From HGM12587 sp964561705 (GTDB lineage Bacteria; Bacillota; Clostridia; Lachnospirales; Lachnospiraceae): DNA of 26,670 nucleotides. Below are positions 15,879-22,954 of this stretch, in pieces. The stretch spans positions 1-26,670 of the forward strand of contig CAZLQJ010000017.1 of assembly GCA_964561705.1 (NCBI GenBank), in the 5' to 3' direction. Position 1 is the stretch's first letter. Each line of letters opens with the position of its first letter. The notes beneath the pieces are model-generated. The model was given only the letters and a program-made list of their open reading frames with translations. It ran no database searches and was not told the DNA's origin. The translations under genes and the position numbers were made by a program.

Positions 15879-16430
15879 TTATGCACGTACGAAAAATACG
15901 TGCTGATTTGTCTTATACTTTTTCCGTCGGATAATCTCATAACCATCTTCTTCTGCATAGGAAAAATCTGTATTCAGATCTGCTTCCACAATGATGGTCG
16001 TGTATTCATCTACGAGAGAGGAATTTTTTAAAGCTTCTAAAACCTGTCGTTCTAATCCCTGCTGATATGGCGGATCCATAAAAATAAAATCTGCAGGTTC
16101 TCCATTTTCCAGTCGATAAATTGCGCTGACTGCATCTGAGGCGATCACAACTGCATCCTCTTCAAGTTTTGTTTTTTTAAGATTTTCCTTAATACACTGC
16201 ACTGCCTGCGGGGATTTTTCTACAAAGACTGCTTTTTTTGCACCTCTGCTCAAAGCCTCGATTCCAATGCCGCCACTACCGCTGAACAGATCAATAAAAA
16301 AACAATCTGCCAATTCATTTTGCAGCATATTAAATAAAGTTTCTTTAATCCGGTCTGTCGTTGGCCGGGTATCTAATCCTTCCACTGTCTTTAATGGAAT
16401 ACTTCTTGCTTTTCCTGCGATTACTCTCAT
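15879..16430 (-). CDS. rsmD: 16S rRNA (guanine(966)-N2)-methyltransferase RsmD
   Basis: A 183-aa SAM-dependent methyltransferase modifying G966 (E. coli numbering) of 16S rRNA. Evidence: the start 'MRVIAGKARSIPLKT', 'GLDTRPTTDRIKETLFN', the SAM-binding 'IDLFSGSGGIGIEALSRGA' (46-64) and the catalytic 'FMDPPY' (117-122). The ATG at 16430 is well supported by family alignment, yet it has no proper SD (the nearest AGGA is 13 bases away) and lies only 3 bases after a perfect -10 box. Translation is either leaderless from that promoter or relies on read-through mRNA. Confidence 0.95.
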   Translation of the reverse strand: MRVIAGKARSIPLKTVEGLDTRPTTDRIKETLFNMLQNELADCFFIDLFSGSGGIGIEALSRGAKKAVFVEKSPQAVQCIKENLKKTKLEEDAVVIASDAVSAIYRLENGEPADFIFMDPPYQQGLERQVLEALKNSSLVDEYTTIIVEADLNTDFSYAEEDGYEIIRRKKYKTNQHVFFVRA

Positions 16431-16433
16431 ACT

Positions 16434-16463
16434 ATTATACGTTTCCTGTTACTTTTTTGTCAA
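16434..16463 (-). promoter_or_regulatory. Consensus sigma-A promoter immediately before rsmD
   Basis: Minus strand: -35 TTGACA (16463-16458), 18-bp spacer, -10 TATAAT (16439-16434), both perfect. The TGA inside the -35 is the stop codon of the 5-formyl-THF cyclo-ligase gene. The rsmD ATG begins 4 bases after the -10, so the start site should fall at or just after the ATG. Confidence 0.75.
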
Positions 16464-17020
16464 ATAATGATTCTGTTTTCTGTAATGATTTTTTCCGGCT
16501 GCTTATCAAAAATCTCATAAGGAACCTGATCAAATACCTGAAATTCAAATGCAAATGCAATTTTTCGCATATCTGGGTGTGCTTCCAGATACCGGTCGTA
16601 AAAGCCACCACCGTATCCGACCCGGTGTCTACTCTCATCAAAAGCTACTCCCGGAAGGATCATCAGTCCGTCTTCGCATTGGATTTCTTCCAAACATTCT
16701 GATTTCGGCTCTAAAATACCGAAATAACCTTCTTCCAGATCATCCATAGAATTGATCACATAGTATTTCATGATCTCTCCAAATACTTTTGGCACCGCAA
16801 CGACTTTTTTATCTTTCCAGCACTGACGGATCACATTCCCCGTTTTTACTTCGTTTTTACAATCCATATATGCAAAAACAACTTTTGCGTTCCGGTATTC
16901 CGGCAGATTTAAAAAAGAGTGACAGATTTTTTCACTGTTTTGCATAATCTGCGTTACAGATGCTTCTCTGCGGTGTTTTTTTACTTCTGCTCTAATGTCC
17001 TTTTTGCTTTTTATTGCCAT
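16460..17020 (-). CDS. 5-formyltetrahydrofolate cyclo-ligase
   Basis: A 186-aa enzyme (MTHFS, YgfA/YqgN family) that uses ATP to convert 5-formyl-THF to 5,10-methenyl-THF, returning stored folate to one-carbon metabolism. The N-terminal basic segment 'KSKKDIRAEVKKHRRE' and the signature 'PGVAFDESRHRVGYGGGFYDRYL' are clear. I chose ATG 17020 over GTG 17029 because AGGTGA sits 5 bases upstream of it. It overlaps the DUF896 gene by 29 bp. FolD at the right edge acts on the product of this enzyme. Confidence 0.93.
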   Translation of the reverse strand: MAIKSKKDIRAEVKKHRREASVTQIMQNSEKICHSFLNLPEYRNAKVVFAYMDCKNEVKTGNVIRQCWKDKKVVAVPKVFGEIMKYYVINSMDDLEEGYFGILEPKSECLEEIQCEDGLMILPGVAFDESRHRVGYGGGFYDRYLEAHPDMRKIAFAFEFQVFDQVPYEIFDKQPEKIITENRIII

Positions 17021-17219
17021 ATTTTTCACCTAAATTTACAATACTTCCGTCCGCTTCACGAATATCAATATTATCCAGCTGAACTTTTAAATTTCTTTTA
17101 AAGGAATCGATATATTCACGACGAAGCATTGCCTGTTCCTGAAGTTCCGCATCAGTCAGTCCTTCTGCTTTAGATTTTCTATATAATTCATTGATTCTTT
17201 CTATTCTTTTTTCATCCAT
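16992..17219 (-). CDS. DUF896 (YnzC-family) small protein
   Basis: A 75-aa protein of the DUF896 family: 'KRIERINELYRKSKAEGLTDAELQEQAMLRREYIDSFKRNLKVQLDNI'. Known members form a short helical hairpin, with a tail often disordered; B. subtilis YnzC is linked to the SOS-region neighbourhood but its role is unclear. ATG 17219 has GGAGA 10 bases upstream. It has its own strong promoter and overlaps the folate cyclo-ligase gene by 29 bp. Confidence 0.9.
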   Translation of the reverse strand: MDEKRIERINELYRKSKAEGLTDAELQEQAMLRREYIDSFKRNLKVQLDNIDIREADGSIVNLGEKYGNKKQKGH

Positions 17220-17254
17220 TTGTAATTTATCTCCAATATTCTAATTCATGTTTT

Positions 17255-17283
17255 ATAGTACAATAGGTCAAATTCCATGTCAA
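17255..17283 (-). promoter_or_regulatory. Sigma-A promoter of the DUF896-folate cyclo-ligase unit
   Basis: Minus strand: -35 TTGACA (17283-17278, perfect), 17-bp spacer, -10 TACTAT (17260-17255). The TGA in the -35 is the stop codon of the preceding 118-aa protein gene. Confidence 0.8.
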
Positions 17284-17636
17284 CTCATGGAACTTTCTAA
17301 AAATCCAAATATTTCTCCAAGATTCATAAATTCCATGCCTTCGCTCAACACAATTCGTTCTGCTTCCGAAAAATGGAAACTGCGAAGATCCAGGGAATCA
17401 TATACCCGAATTTCCGGCATTTCATAAACGATCAGCATAGAACCTTCAATTTTTGCCATATAATATTCTTCCTGAGAAGTCATTTTCTCTTCAGGCACTG
17501 CAGATCTACTGCTTTGTACCGGGCGAACTTTCAGTGTATTTTCTGTTCTGTTTGACATATAAAAGTAGTAACTACCCCAATAAGCCAATAAGCCGGCGAG
17601 CAGAATCCCTACCAGGAATAACCAATATTTTTTCAT
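17280..17636 (-). CDS. Small membrane-anchored protein, possible BofC C-terminal-like domain
   Basis: A 118-aa protein: a signal-anchor helix (residues 4-24), a polar linker, and a compact domain (about 60-118) reading 'EEYYMAKIEGSMLIVYEMPEIRVYDSLDL' and ending 'GEIFGFLESSMS'. This resembles the C-terminal domain of BofC-type sporulation proteins, but the match is by eye and tentative. ATG 17636 is chosen because AGGAGG lies 5 bases upstream. That SD is the 3' arm of a hairpin following the spoVB-like gene, so expression may be conditional. Confidence 0.65.
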   Translation of the reverse strand: MKKYWLFLVGILLAGLLAYWGSYYFYMSNRTENTLKVRPVQSSRSAVPEEKMTSQEEYYMAKIEGSMLIVYEMPEIRVYDSLDLRSFHFSEAERIVLSEGMEFMNLGEIFGFLESSMS

Positions 17637-17672
17637 AAAAACCTCCTTTTTGGAAGTTTTCCCAAAAAGGAG
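17637..17672 (-). terminator. Terminator-like hairpin after spoVB that buries the next gene's SD
   Basis: Minus strand: CTCCTTTTTGG (17672-17662), 8-nt loop, CCAAAAAGGAG (17653-17643), a perfect 11-bp stem, then G and five T that run into the ATG of the 118-aa protein at 17636. The 3' arm holds that gene's AAGGAGG. It starts about 13 bases after the spoVB stop codon. Confidence 0.75.
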
Positions 17673-17685
17673 ACATTTCATCCCT

Positions 17686-19341
17686 TTACAGTCTAAAATG
17701 AAGCTTTTTCGCCACTCTAACGATCAAATAACCTTTTGGAAATGCCAAGATTTCTTTTTCACGAAGTCCTCTCATTCCAAGCAATGCGGCAAAATATACC
17801 AACACAGCCACGATGACTGCGATTACCAGACTGATCAGCATTGCGGCGGTACCGCCCCCAAGCAAGCCAAATAATGCCTGATAAAGCATTTTGGATACAA
17901 CACCCATGATTCCTGCTGACAGCAGAGGAATCACAAATGTCCGTTTGATTTCCTGTCGATATTTCAAGTGCTTCCGCAAAGATGCCGCATTTAGCAGACA
18001 CATAATAATTCCAAAAAATGTATAGGAATGTACAATGGCCATACCTTCTAATTTAAATACTGCCAGTAAAAGATACAAAAGCACTAAATGCAGTCCCAAA
18101 GAGATTGCTGCATGAATCGCCGGCAGTCTCATTCGATCAATTCCCTGAAGAATGCCATTGGTCAGCGTAGAGAGACTGTAAAAGATTACAGAGCAGGAAC
18201 CCCACCGCATCATCTGAACACCAATCTTCGGTGTTCCCGGCCAAAGAACCTCAATAATCTCAGCCCCAAAAACGCTCAATCCCACCGCACAAGGAATGCT
18301 GATGACCATGGTAAACCTGATGACATCTCCTACACTCTTTTTCACCGCCTTGCGGTTGCTTAACTGCTTGGAAATGTTCGGAATTGTCGAAGATGCCATT
18401 GCAGAGGCAAGCGCTACCGGTACGTTGCTTAAAAGTTTAAATTTTCCCGAATATACGCCCCACAGAACATCAATCTTCTCTTTTCCATGCCCCATATCCT
18501 GCATTACAGCTTTAAAAATTCCCTGATCAAGAATACCATTTACATTGTAAATAGCCGTACTGAGAATTACCGGAAGAATCGTCATTGCTAAAACGCCAAC
18601 AATGGAACCATAGCTTTCTGTTGTCTCCCCAAATCCTTCTTTTTTCTTCTCTTTTTTTAAATAGATGATCAAAAGAAAAGCGACAAACAAAAGTGCTGAC
18701 AATGCACCAAATGTGGTTCCCAGTGTACTTCCGGAGGCTCCATAAGCAGGTGCAGCAGTTTCTGTACCAAGAACGGCATCGATTTTCTGTCCATAAGAAT
18801 ACAGATACATTGCCGCGCCGATTGCTACTACCGCATTGACGATCTGTTCTATAATCTGGGAAACTGCTGTCGGGAGCATGGTTCCCAAGCCTTGAAAATA
18901 GCCTCTGATTACGCCAAGAACTGCAACGATCAAAATACATGGTGCCAAAACACGAAGACAGATGGCTCCCTCCGGAGTGTTCAGCAGCGTTCCTGTAAGA
19001 AAATCCGCACCAAAGTAAGCAACCAACGCTCCGATGCTTCCCACAACAGCACCAAAGGCCAGCGCTCCCTTTAAAATTCTATGAATTTCATTTTTTCGTC
19101 CGGTACCAATTCTTGCAGAAACAATCTTTGACACTGCAAGAGGCATGCTGTAGGACGAAATCAATAATATCAATGAATAAACTTCATAGGCACAGGAATA
19201 ATAACTATTTCCGACATCCCCAATGATCCTTCCTAACGGAATCCGATAGATCAAACCAATGATCCTGACAATGATCGATGCAGACCCCAAGATCACTCCC
19301 TGGAATAAATAATTTGATTTACTGTTACTTTTACTACTCAA
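17686..19341 (-). CDS. SpoVB/MurJ-family oligosaccharide or lipid-linked sugar flippase
   Basis: A 551-aa polytopic membrane protein (about 14 TM helices) of the MOP/MATE-like polysaccharide transporter group, closest in look to SpoVB: 'FQGVILGSASIIVRIIGLIYRIPLGRIIGDVGNSYYSCAYEVYSLILLISSYSMPLAVSKIVSARI'. SpoVB-type proteins move lipid-linked cell-wall precursors and are needed for spore cortex formation; several paralogues are common, so the sporulation role is inferred. The start is TTG 19341, with AAGGA about 12 bases upstream, a weak initiation site. It follows ybeY by 16 bp. Confidence 0.85.
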   Translation of the reverse strand: MSSKSNSKSNYLFQGVILGSASIIVRIIGLIYRIPLGRIIGDVGNSYYSCAYEVYSLILLISSYSMPLAVSKIVSARIGTGRKNEIHRILKGALAFGAVVGSIGALVAYFGADFLTGTLLNTPEGAICLRVLAPCILIVAVLGVIRGYFQGLGTMLPTAVSQIIEQIVNAVVAIGAAMYLYSYGQKIDAVLGTETAAPAYGASGSTLGTTFGALSALLFVAFLLIIYLKKEKKKEGFGETTESYGSIVGVLAMTILPVILSTAIYNVNGILDQGIFKAVMQDMGHGKEKIDVLWGVYSGKFKLLSNVPVALASAMASSTIPNISKQLSNRKAVKKSVGDVIRFTMVISIPCAVGLSVFGAEIIEVLWPGTPKIGVQMMRWGSCSVIFYSLSTLTNGILQGIDRMRLPAIHAAISLGLHLVLLYLLLAVFKLEGMAIVHSYTFFGIIMCLLNAASLRKHLKYRQEIKRTFVIPLLSAGIMGVVSKMLYQALFGLLGGGTAAMLISLVIAVIVAVLVYFAALLGMRGLREKEILAFPKGYLIVRVAKKLHFRL

Positions 19342-19357
19342 TGATCGTTTTCTTCCT

Positions 19358-19855
19358 TTATCTTGTAATATTCAGGCGAGCCAAAATCTCTTCCTGACGG
19401 TGTTCCATCGTTTCTCTTTCCAGCTCGTCCATGTGATCATAACCAAAAAGATGAAGCATACTATGGGCGATCAGAAACGCATACTCTCTTTTCACTCCAT
19501 GATTATACTTCTCTGCTTGTTCGATCACCTTATCTACGGAAATAACAATATCTCCCAGAAACAGTTCTCCTGTATCCGGATCAAAAGCATCCATTCCATC
19601 TGCTTCCAATACCGTAAAATCTGCCGGATATGCATATTCAATCATTGGAAACGACAACACATCTGTTGGCGCATCCACGCCTCTGTGTTCCAAATTGATC
19701 TGATGAATTTCCTCATCTGTCGTTAAAATGATATTTACCTGCACCTCGTATGGGCAGTCTTCATATTCCAAAGTTTCTAAGATTACGGCCTCCGCAACCT
19801 CTTGTTCACTAAAGGGTAATGGGATTTCTGATTCCCGTTCGATTGTAACTGTCAT
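19358..19855 (-). CDS. ybeY: rRNA maturation RNase YbeY
   Basis: A 165-aa single-strand endoribonuclease for 16S rRNA 3'-end maturation and ribosome quality control. The zinc triad is visible in 'HSMLHLFGYDH' (H131, H135, H141), and 'NLEHRGVDAPTDVLSFP' is the other conserved segment. The ATG overlaps the TAA of phoH by one base (TAATG), so the two are translationally coupled. Confidence 0.96.
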   Translation of the reverse strand: MTVTIERESEIPLPFSEQEVAEAVILETLEYEDCPYEVQVNIILTTDEEIHQINLEHRGVDAPTDVLSFPMIEYAYPADFTVLEADGMDAFDPDTGELFLGDIVISVDKVIEQAEKYNHGVKREYAFLIAHSMLHLFGYDHMDELERETMEHRQEEILARLNITR

Positions 19856-20817
19856 TATTTTCCTCTCTTTTCATATTCTTCATATGCCTGTACAATTTTC
19901 TGTACAAGCGGATGTCTTACAACGTCTTTGCTGCTTAATTTACAAAATGCAATGTCTTCTACCTTAGACAATACTTTGTAAGCAACATCCAATCCGGATT
20001 TTGTATCTTTTGGCAAATCTTTTTGTGTTTCATCACCGGTAATTACAACTTTGGAACCAAATCCAATTCGTGTCAGAAACATTTTCATCTGTGCCGGCGT
20101 TGTATTTTGTGCTTCATCCAGAATAATAAACGCATTATCCAGGGTTCTTCCTCTCATATATGCCAAAGGAGCAACCTCAATCAGTCCTTTTTCCATATTT
20201 TTCAAGAAACTGTCCGCTCCCATAATCTGATACAATGCATCGTAAAGCGGACGAAGGTAAGGATCCACCTTACTTTGCAGATCTCCTGGAAGAAATCCGA
20301 GTTTTTCACCGGCTTCAATCGCAGGTCTTGTCAAAATAATTCTTCCAACTTCTTCTTTTTTGAAAGCATCAATGGCCATCGCCATCGCAAGATAAGTTTT
20401 TCCAGTACCTGCAGGGCCGGTCCCAAATACGATCATTTTGTTACGAATTGCATCAACATACTTTTTCTGCCCCAGTGTTTTCGGCTTTACAGGCTTTCCA
20501 GCCATCGTATGACAGATCAGATCTTTATCAATCTCAACCAATGCTTCATTTTTATCTTCGTAGGACAATGCAAGTGCGTAATTTACTTCCTGCTCTGTAA
20601 TCTGATTTCCGCGAATCGACAATGTCAATAAATTTTTAATAATCGTTTCTGCCTTCGTTACATGACTTCCATTTCCTACGATCTTTAGTATTCCATCCCG
20701 AAATACCAACGTGACTCCCAAATGTTTTTCCAGTATCTTTACATGTGCATCTAATTTTCCAAAGATATTGCCTGCATGCTGTGCCGGAATTTCCATGGTC
20801 GTTTCTACTATACTCAA
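19855..20817 (-). CDS. phoH: PhoH-family ATPase
   Basis: A 320-aa protein. An N-terminal KH-like region (1-90) precedes the ATPase/helicase-like core with Walker A 'GTGPAGTGKTY' (132-142) and Walker B 'AFIILDEAQNT' (229-239). PhoH2/PhoL-type proteins are linked to RNA and to YbeY, but the exact reaction is open. The start is TTG 20817 overlapping the yqfD stop as TTGA, with AAGGAG 10 bases upstream; the ATG at 20796 lacks an SD. No pgpH (HD hydrolase) gene lies between phoH and ybeY, unlike in Bacillus. Confidence 0.95.
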   Translation of the reverse strand: MSIVETTMEIPAQHAGNIFGKLDAHVKILEKHLGVTLVFRDGILKIVGNGSHVTKAETIIKNLLTLSIRGNQITEQEVNYALALSYEDKNEALVEIDKDLICHTMAGKPVKPKTLGQKKYVDAIRNKMIVFGTGPAGTGKTYLAMAMAIDAFKKEEVGRIILTRPAIEAGEKLGFLPGDLQSKVDPYLRPLYDALYQIMGADSFLKNMEKGLIEVAPLAYMRGRTLDNAFIILDEAQNTTPAQMKMFLTRIGFGSKVVITGDETQKDLPKDTKSGLDVAYKVLSKVEDIAFCKLSSKDVVRHPLVQKIVQAYEEYEKRGK

Positions 20818-22061
20818 AGTTCATTTTCTCCTTCTGACGAAGTATTATTAGAAAGTTCCGGAATTTCTGCCGGTACCTTTTTGGTAACGGGAACTGCAAG
20901 GTTTACCGTCCCGGTTACATTGCATAAATTGCCATTAATATCTATTCTAACATCTTTTTCTATAATTTGAACCCCTTTTTTTAAAATATTTTCATATTTC
21001 GCCAAAAATCTTTGATTTGCAATTTTCTCCGTTTCTGTTCTGTTATAATTTTGTTTTTCTTCTTTATATTCATAAAACCATAACAGTTTCATTGATACCG
21101 GAAGATAAAAATTCTCCGTAATATGAAATTCCAATGTCTGACAAAATGTTTCATAACAGGGAAAAGCATTTTCAGTCAGCCATGAATAGTTTTGATCTAA
21201 AATTTCAAACTCTATACCCAGTCGTTTTCTTCCTGTATAATATTTTTTACCATATTCCGTTAAAAACTGATCATGATATACATCAGAACCGACAATGATA
21301 ATGTCTGCATCTGCAACAGTTCCTTCATAATGAAGAATTTCTCCGGCATCATTCTTTACTTCATAATACCCCTCTACCAGAATTTGTCCTACAGAGACTT
21401 CATCACCAATCGAAACCTGTGGTGTCCCCTTCCTAACAATCATACTTTGGATCACCCCATCTGTCTCAGAGATTAGCGAAACCGGTGCAAAGTCTTTTTC
21501 TTCTATTTTTGAAACAATATCCGGATCTGCATTTTCTTTAATCTGTATTAAAATTCTGGTTCCGCGCATTTCAGCTGATACCCACAGCATATTGGGATAG
21601 CGGCTGCGAAGAGAGGTTTCGATAACTTCACATGAAATTTCCTTTTTGCGTATTCCGTGTTCCACCCCAAGAGTTTCCAGATATTCCAGTAATTCTTCTG
21701 TATTCTGCGTCAGATTTCCTTCAATATGGATATTCCATATAAATAAAGACAATCCATAGATTAGAACCGCACATATTGCCATTCCCGCAAAAAATGATTT
21801 TCTTTTTCGAAATTTATGCAGAAAAAAAGGAAGACCATGCTTTTCCAAAAGTATGATCTTCGTTCCTGTTTTTTGCGCCAAAGGACGCATCTTTTTATAA
21901 TCCTCTATGCTCACATACATTTCGCAGCTCGCTTCTTTGCTCTCCATTTTCCATAACAAAAGCTGATGAACATTGCAAAGATTTAAAAATCGTTCAGGGG
22001 AATAACCTTCTATTTTGATTTTTACATATCCGTGAAAATATTTGAATAATCTAATCAGCAA
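20814..22061 (-). CDS. yqfD: Sporulation protein YqfD
   Basis: A 415-aa protein of the YqfD family, a mother-cell sporulation membrane protein in Bacillus. The N-terminal domain begins 'LIRLFKYFHGYVKIKIEGYSPERFLNLC'. A TM helix lies at about 90-112 ('FFAGMAICAVLIYGLSLFIWNI'). A large extracytoplasmic part follows with 'NMLWVSAEMRGTRILIQIKENADPD' and 'GTVNLAVPV' near the end. The start is TTG 22061, preceded by a strong GGGGGAG 6 bases upstream. It is 12 bp after yqfC and overlaps phoH by 4 bp. Confidence 0.92.
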   Translation of the reverse strand: MLIRLFKYFHGYVKIKIEGYSPERFLNLCNVHQLLLWKMESKEASCEMYVSIEDYKKMRPLAQKTGTKIILLEKHGLPFFLHKFRKRKSFFAGMAICAVLIYGLSLFIWNIHIEGNLTQNTEELLEYLETLGVEHGIRKKEISCEVIETSLRSRYPNMLWVSAEMRGTRILIQIKENADPDIVSKIEEKDFAPVSLISETDGVIQSMIVRKGTPQVSIGDEVSVGQILVEGYYEVKNDAGEILHYEGTVADADIIIVGSDVYHDQFLTEYGKKYYTGRKRLGIEFEILDQNYSWLTENAFPCYETFCQTLEFHITENFYLPVSMKLLWFYEYKEEKQNYNRTETEKIANQRFLAKYENILKKGVQIIEKDVRIDINGNLCNVTGTVNLAVPVTKKVPAEIPELSNNTSSEGENEL

Positions 22062-22073
22062 CGCTTCTCCCCC

Positions 22074-22337
22074 TTATGAATAGCAAATTTCTTCTAGTTC
22101 TCCAATAATTTTCATATCTACATTTGTATAATATACAATCTCAAGTTTTTTTCCTGTGAAGGTAACGCGGCATTCCTTTGTCTGAAGTCGGATGCAATAG
22201 GGTGTATACTCTATGATCCCCCTGTAGTTTTCTACATAAATTTCCGATTTACCCGTAATGGTTACAATGGGAAGTCCTTGGGAAATATCTTCGGGTATAT
22301 TTAGTTTCTGTGCTATTTTCGATTTTACCTGAAACAA
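22074..22337 (-). CDS. yqfC: Sporulation protein YqfC (YabP family)
   Basis: An 87-aa YabP/YqfC-family protein: 'KLNIPEDISQGLPIVTITGKSEIYVENYRGIIEYT' is typical. In Bacillus yqfC-yqfD form a sporulation-induced pair. The only plausible start is TTG 22337, since the frame is closed upstream without an ATG. GAGG lies 8 bases before it but inside the 3' arm of a terminator-like hairpin, and the TTG is in the T-tract. Basal translation should be low. Confidence 0.88.
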   Translation of the reverse strand: MFQVKSKIAQKLNIPEDISQGLPIVTITGKSEIYVENYRGIIEYTPYCIRLQTKECRVTFTGKKLEIVYYTNVDMKIIGELEEICYS

Positions 22338-22374
22338 AATAATCGCCTCACTCTTTTCTAAGATATGAGGCGAT
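22335..22374 (-). terminator. Terminator-like hairpin after DUF2284 gene overlapping the yqfC start
   Basis: Minus strand: ATCGCCTCA (22374-22366) pairs with TGAGGCGAT (22350-22342), 9 perfect base pairs. A further inner stem (TCTT/AAGA on either strand) closes a 4-nt loop. TATTTTGTTT follows. It should end the mdh-mae-small protein-DUF2284 transcript. Its 3' arm contains the yqfC SD and its T-tract the yqfC TTG start. Confidence 0.75.
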
Positions 22375-22398
22375 CAGGATGTACTATTCTATTTATTT

Positions 22399-22947
22399 TT
22401 ATTGATATAAAATAATTCCAAACCACTGTACTGTAGTCATACTATCTAAAAAAGGAATTTCATACTTTTCTGCAATCGCTGTGACCAAAATCCCCTGACT
22501 TTCAATACAGGGAATCATCGAATTCGGATAACGGCATTCCTTTCCTTCGCAGTAAGCACACGTCTCGCAAATCGCACAACTTTCCGAGGAAAGTAACTGG
22601 ACTCGCGCTCCTTCTGACACAAAAACCCTTCCAAGATTCCTTGTAATTTCTTCATGTGCTCGTCGGGTTTCTAAAGTTTCATCCATATTTGCAATATCTG
22701 AAACCTCTGCAATCGTTGTAAAAAGGAAACCACCTCGATAATTCATACATTGCTTCCGACATTCCTCTACACTGCCAACCGCTGGTGGACAGGACCAGGA
22801 CATTCCATACCTTGGGCATTCCTGCTTACAGATCTGGCGAACTTCTTCTTTAAAGGTAAGTTCCTCTGTCTGTATCCATTCATATTGCATCAAGGGAAAT
22901 TCTAAAATCCGGCTTTCAACTCTTGCTTTAAAATCTTCTGTAATCAT
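22399..22947 (-). CDS. DUF2284 Cys-rich predicted metal-binding protein
   Basis: A 182-aa protein of the DUF2284 family. Two Cys clusters are clear: 'CKQECPRYGMSWSCPP' (about 40-55) with a following CRKQC, and 'CAICETCAYCEGKECRYPNSMIPC' (about 120-145). The latter spacing suits an iron-sulfur or zinc site. No catalytic role is known for the family. The ATG at 22947 has AGGTG 5 bases upstream and lies 7 bp after the small Nif11-like gene, so both belong to the malate dehydrogenase/malic enzyme unit. Confidence 0.85.
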   Translation of the reverse strand: MITEDFKARVESRILEFPLMQYEWIQTEELTFKEEVRQICKQECPRYGMSWSCPPAVGSVEECRKQCMNYRGGFLFTTIAEVSDIANMDETLETRRAHEEITRNLGRVFVSEGARVQLLSSESCAICETCAYCEGKECRYPNSMIPCIESQGILVTAIAEKYEIPFLDSMTTVQWFGIILYQ

Positions 22948-22954
22948 ACAACAC

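Noticed and set aside
20023..20631. Plus-strand open frame of 202 codons opposite phoH
   Set aside because: It is antisense to the conserved PhoH ATPase core including both Walker motifs; no SD or family resemblance.
20636..20899. Minus-strand frame starting ATGAAC right after AAGGAG at the yqfD-phoH junction
   Set aside because: It is a frame-shifted reading of the end of yqfD and the start of phoH. The SD serves the phoH TTG; the encoded protein has no recognisable features.
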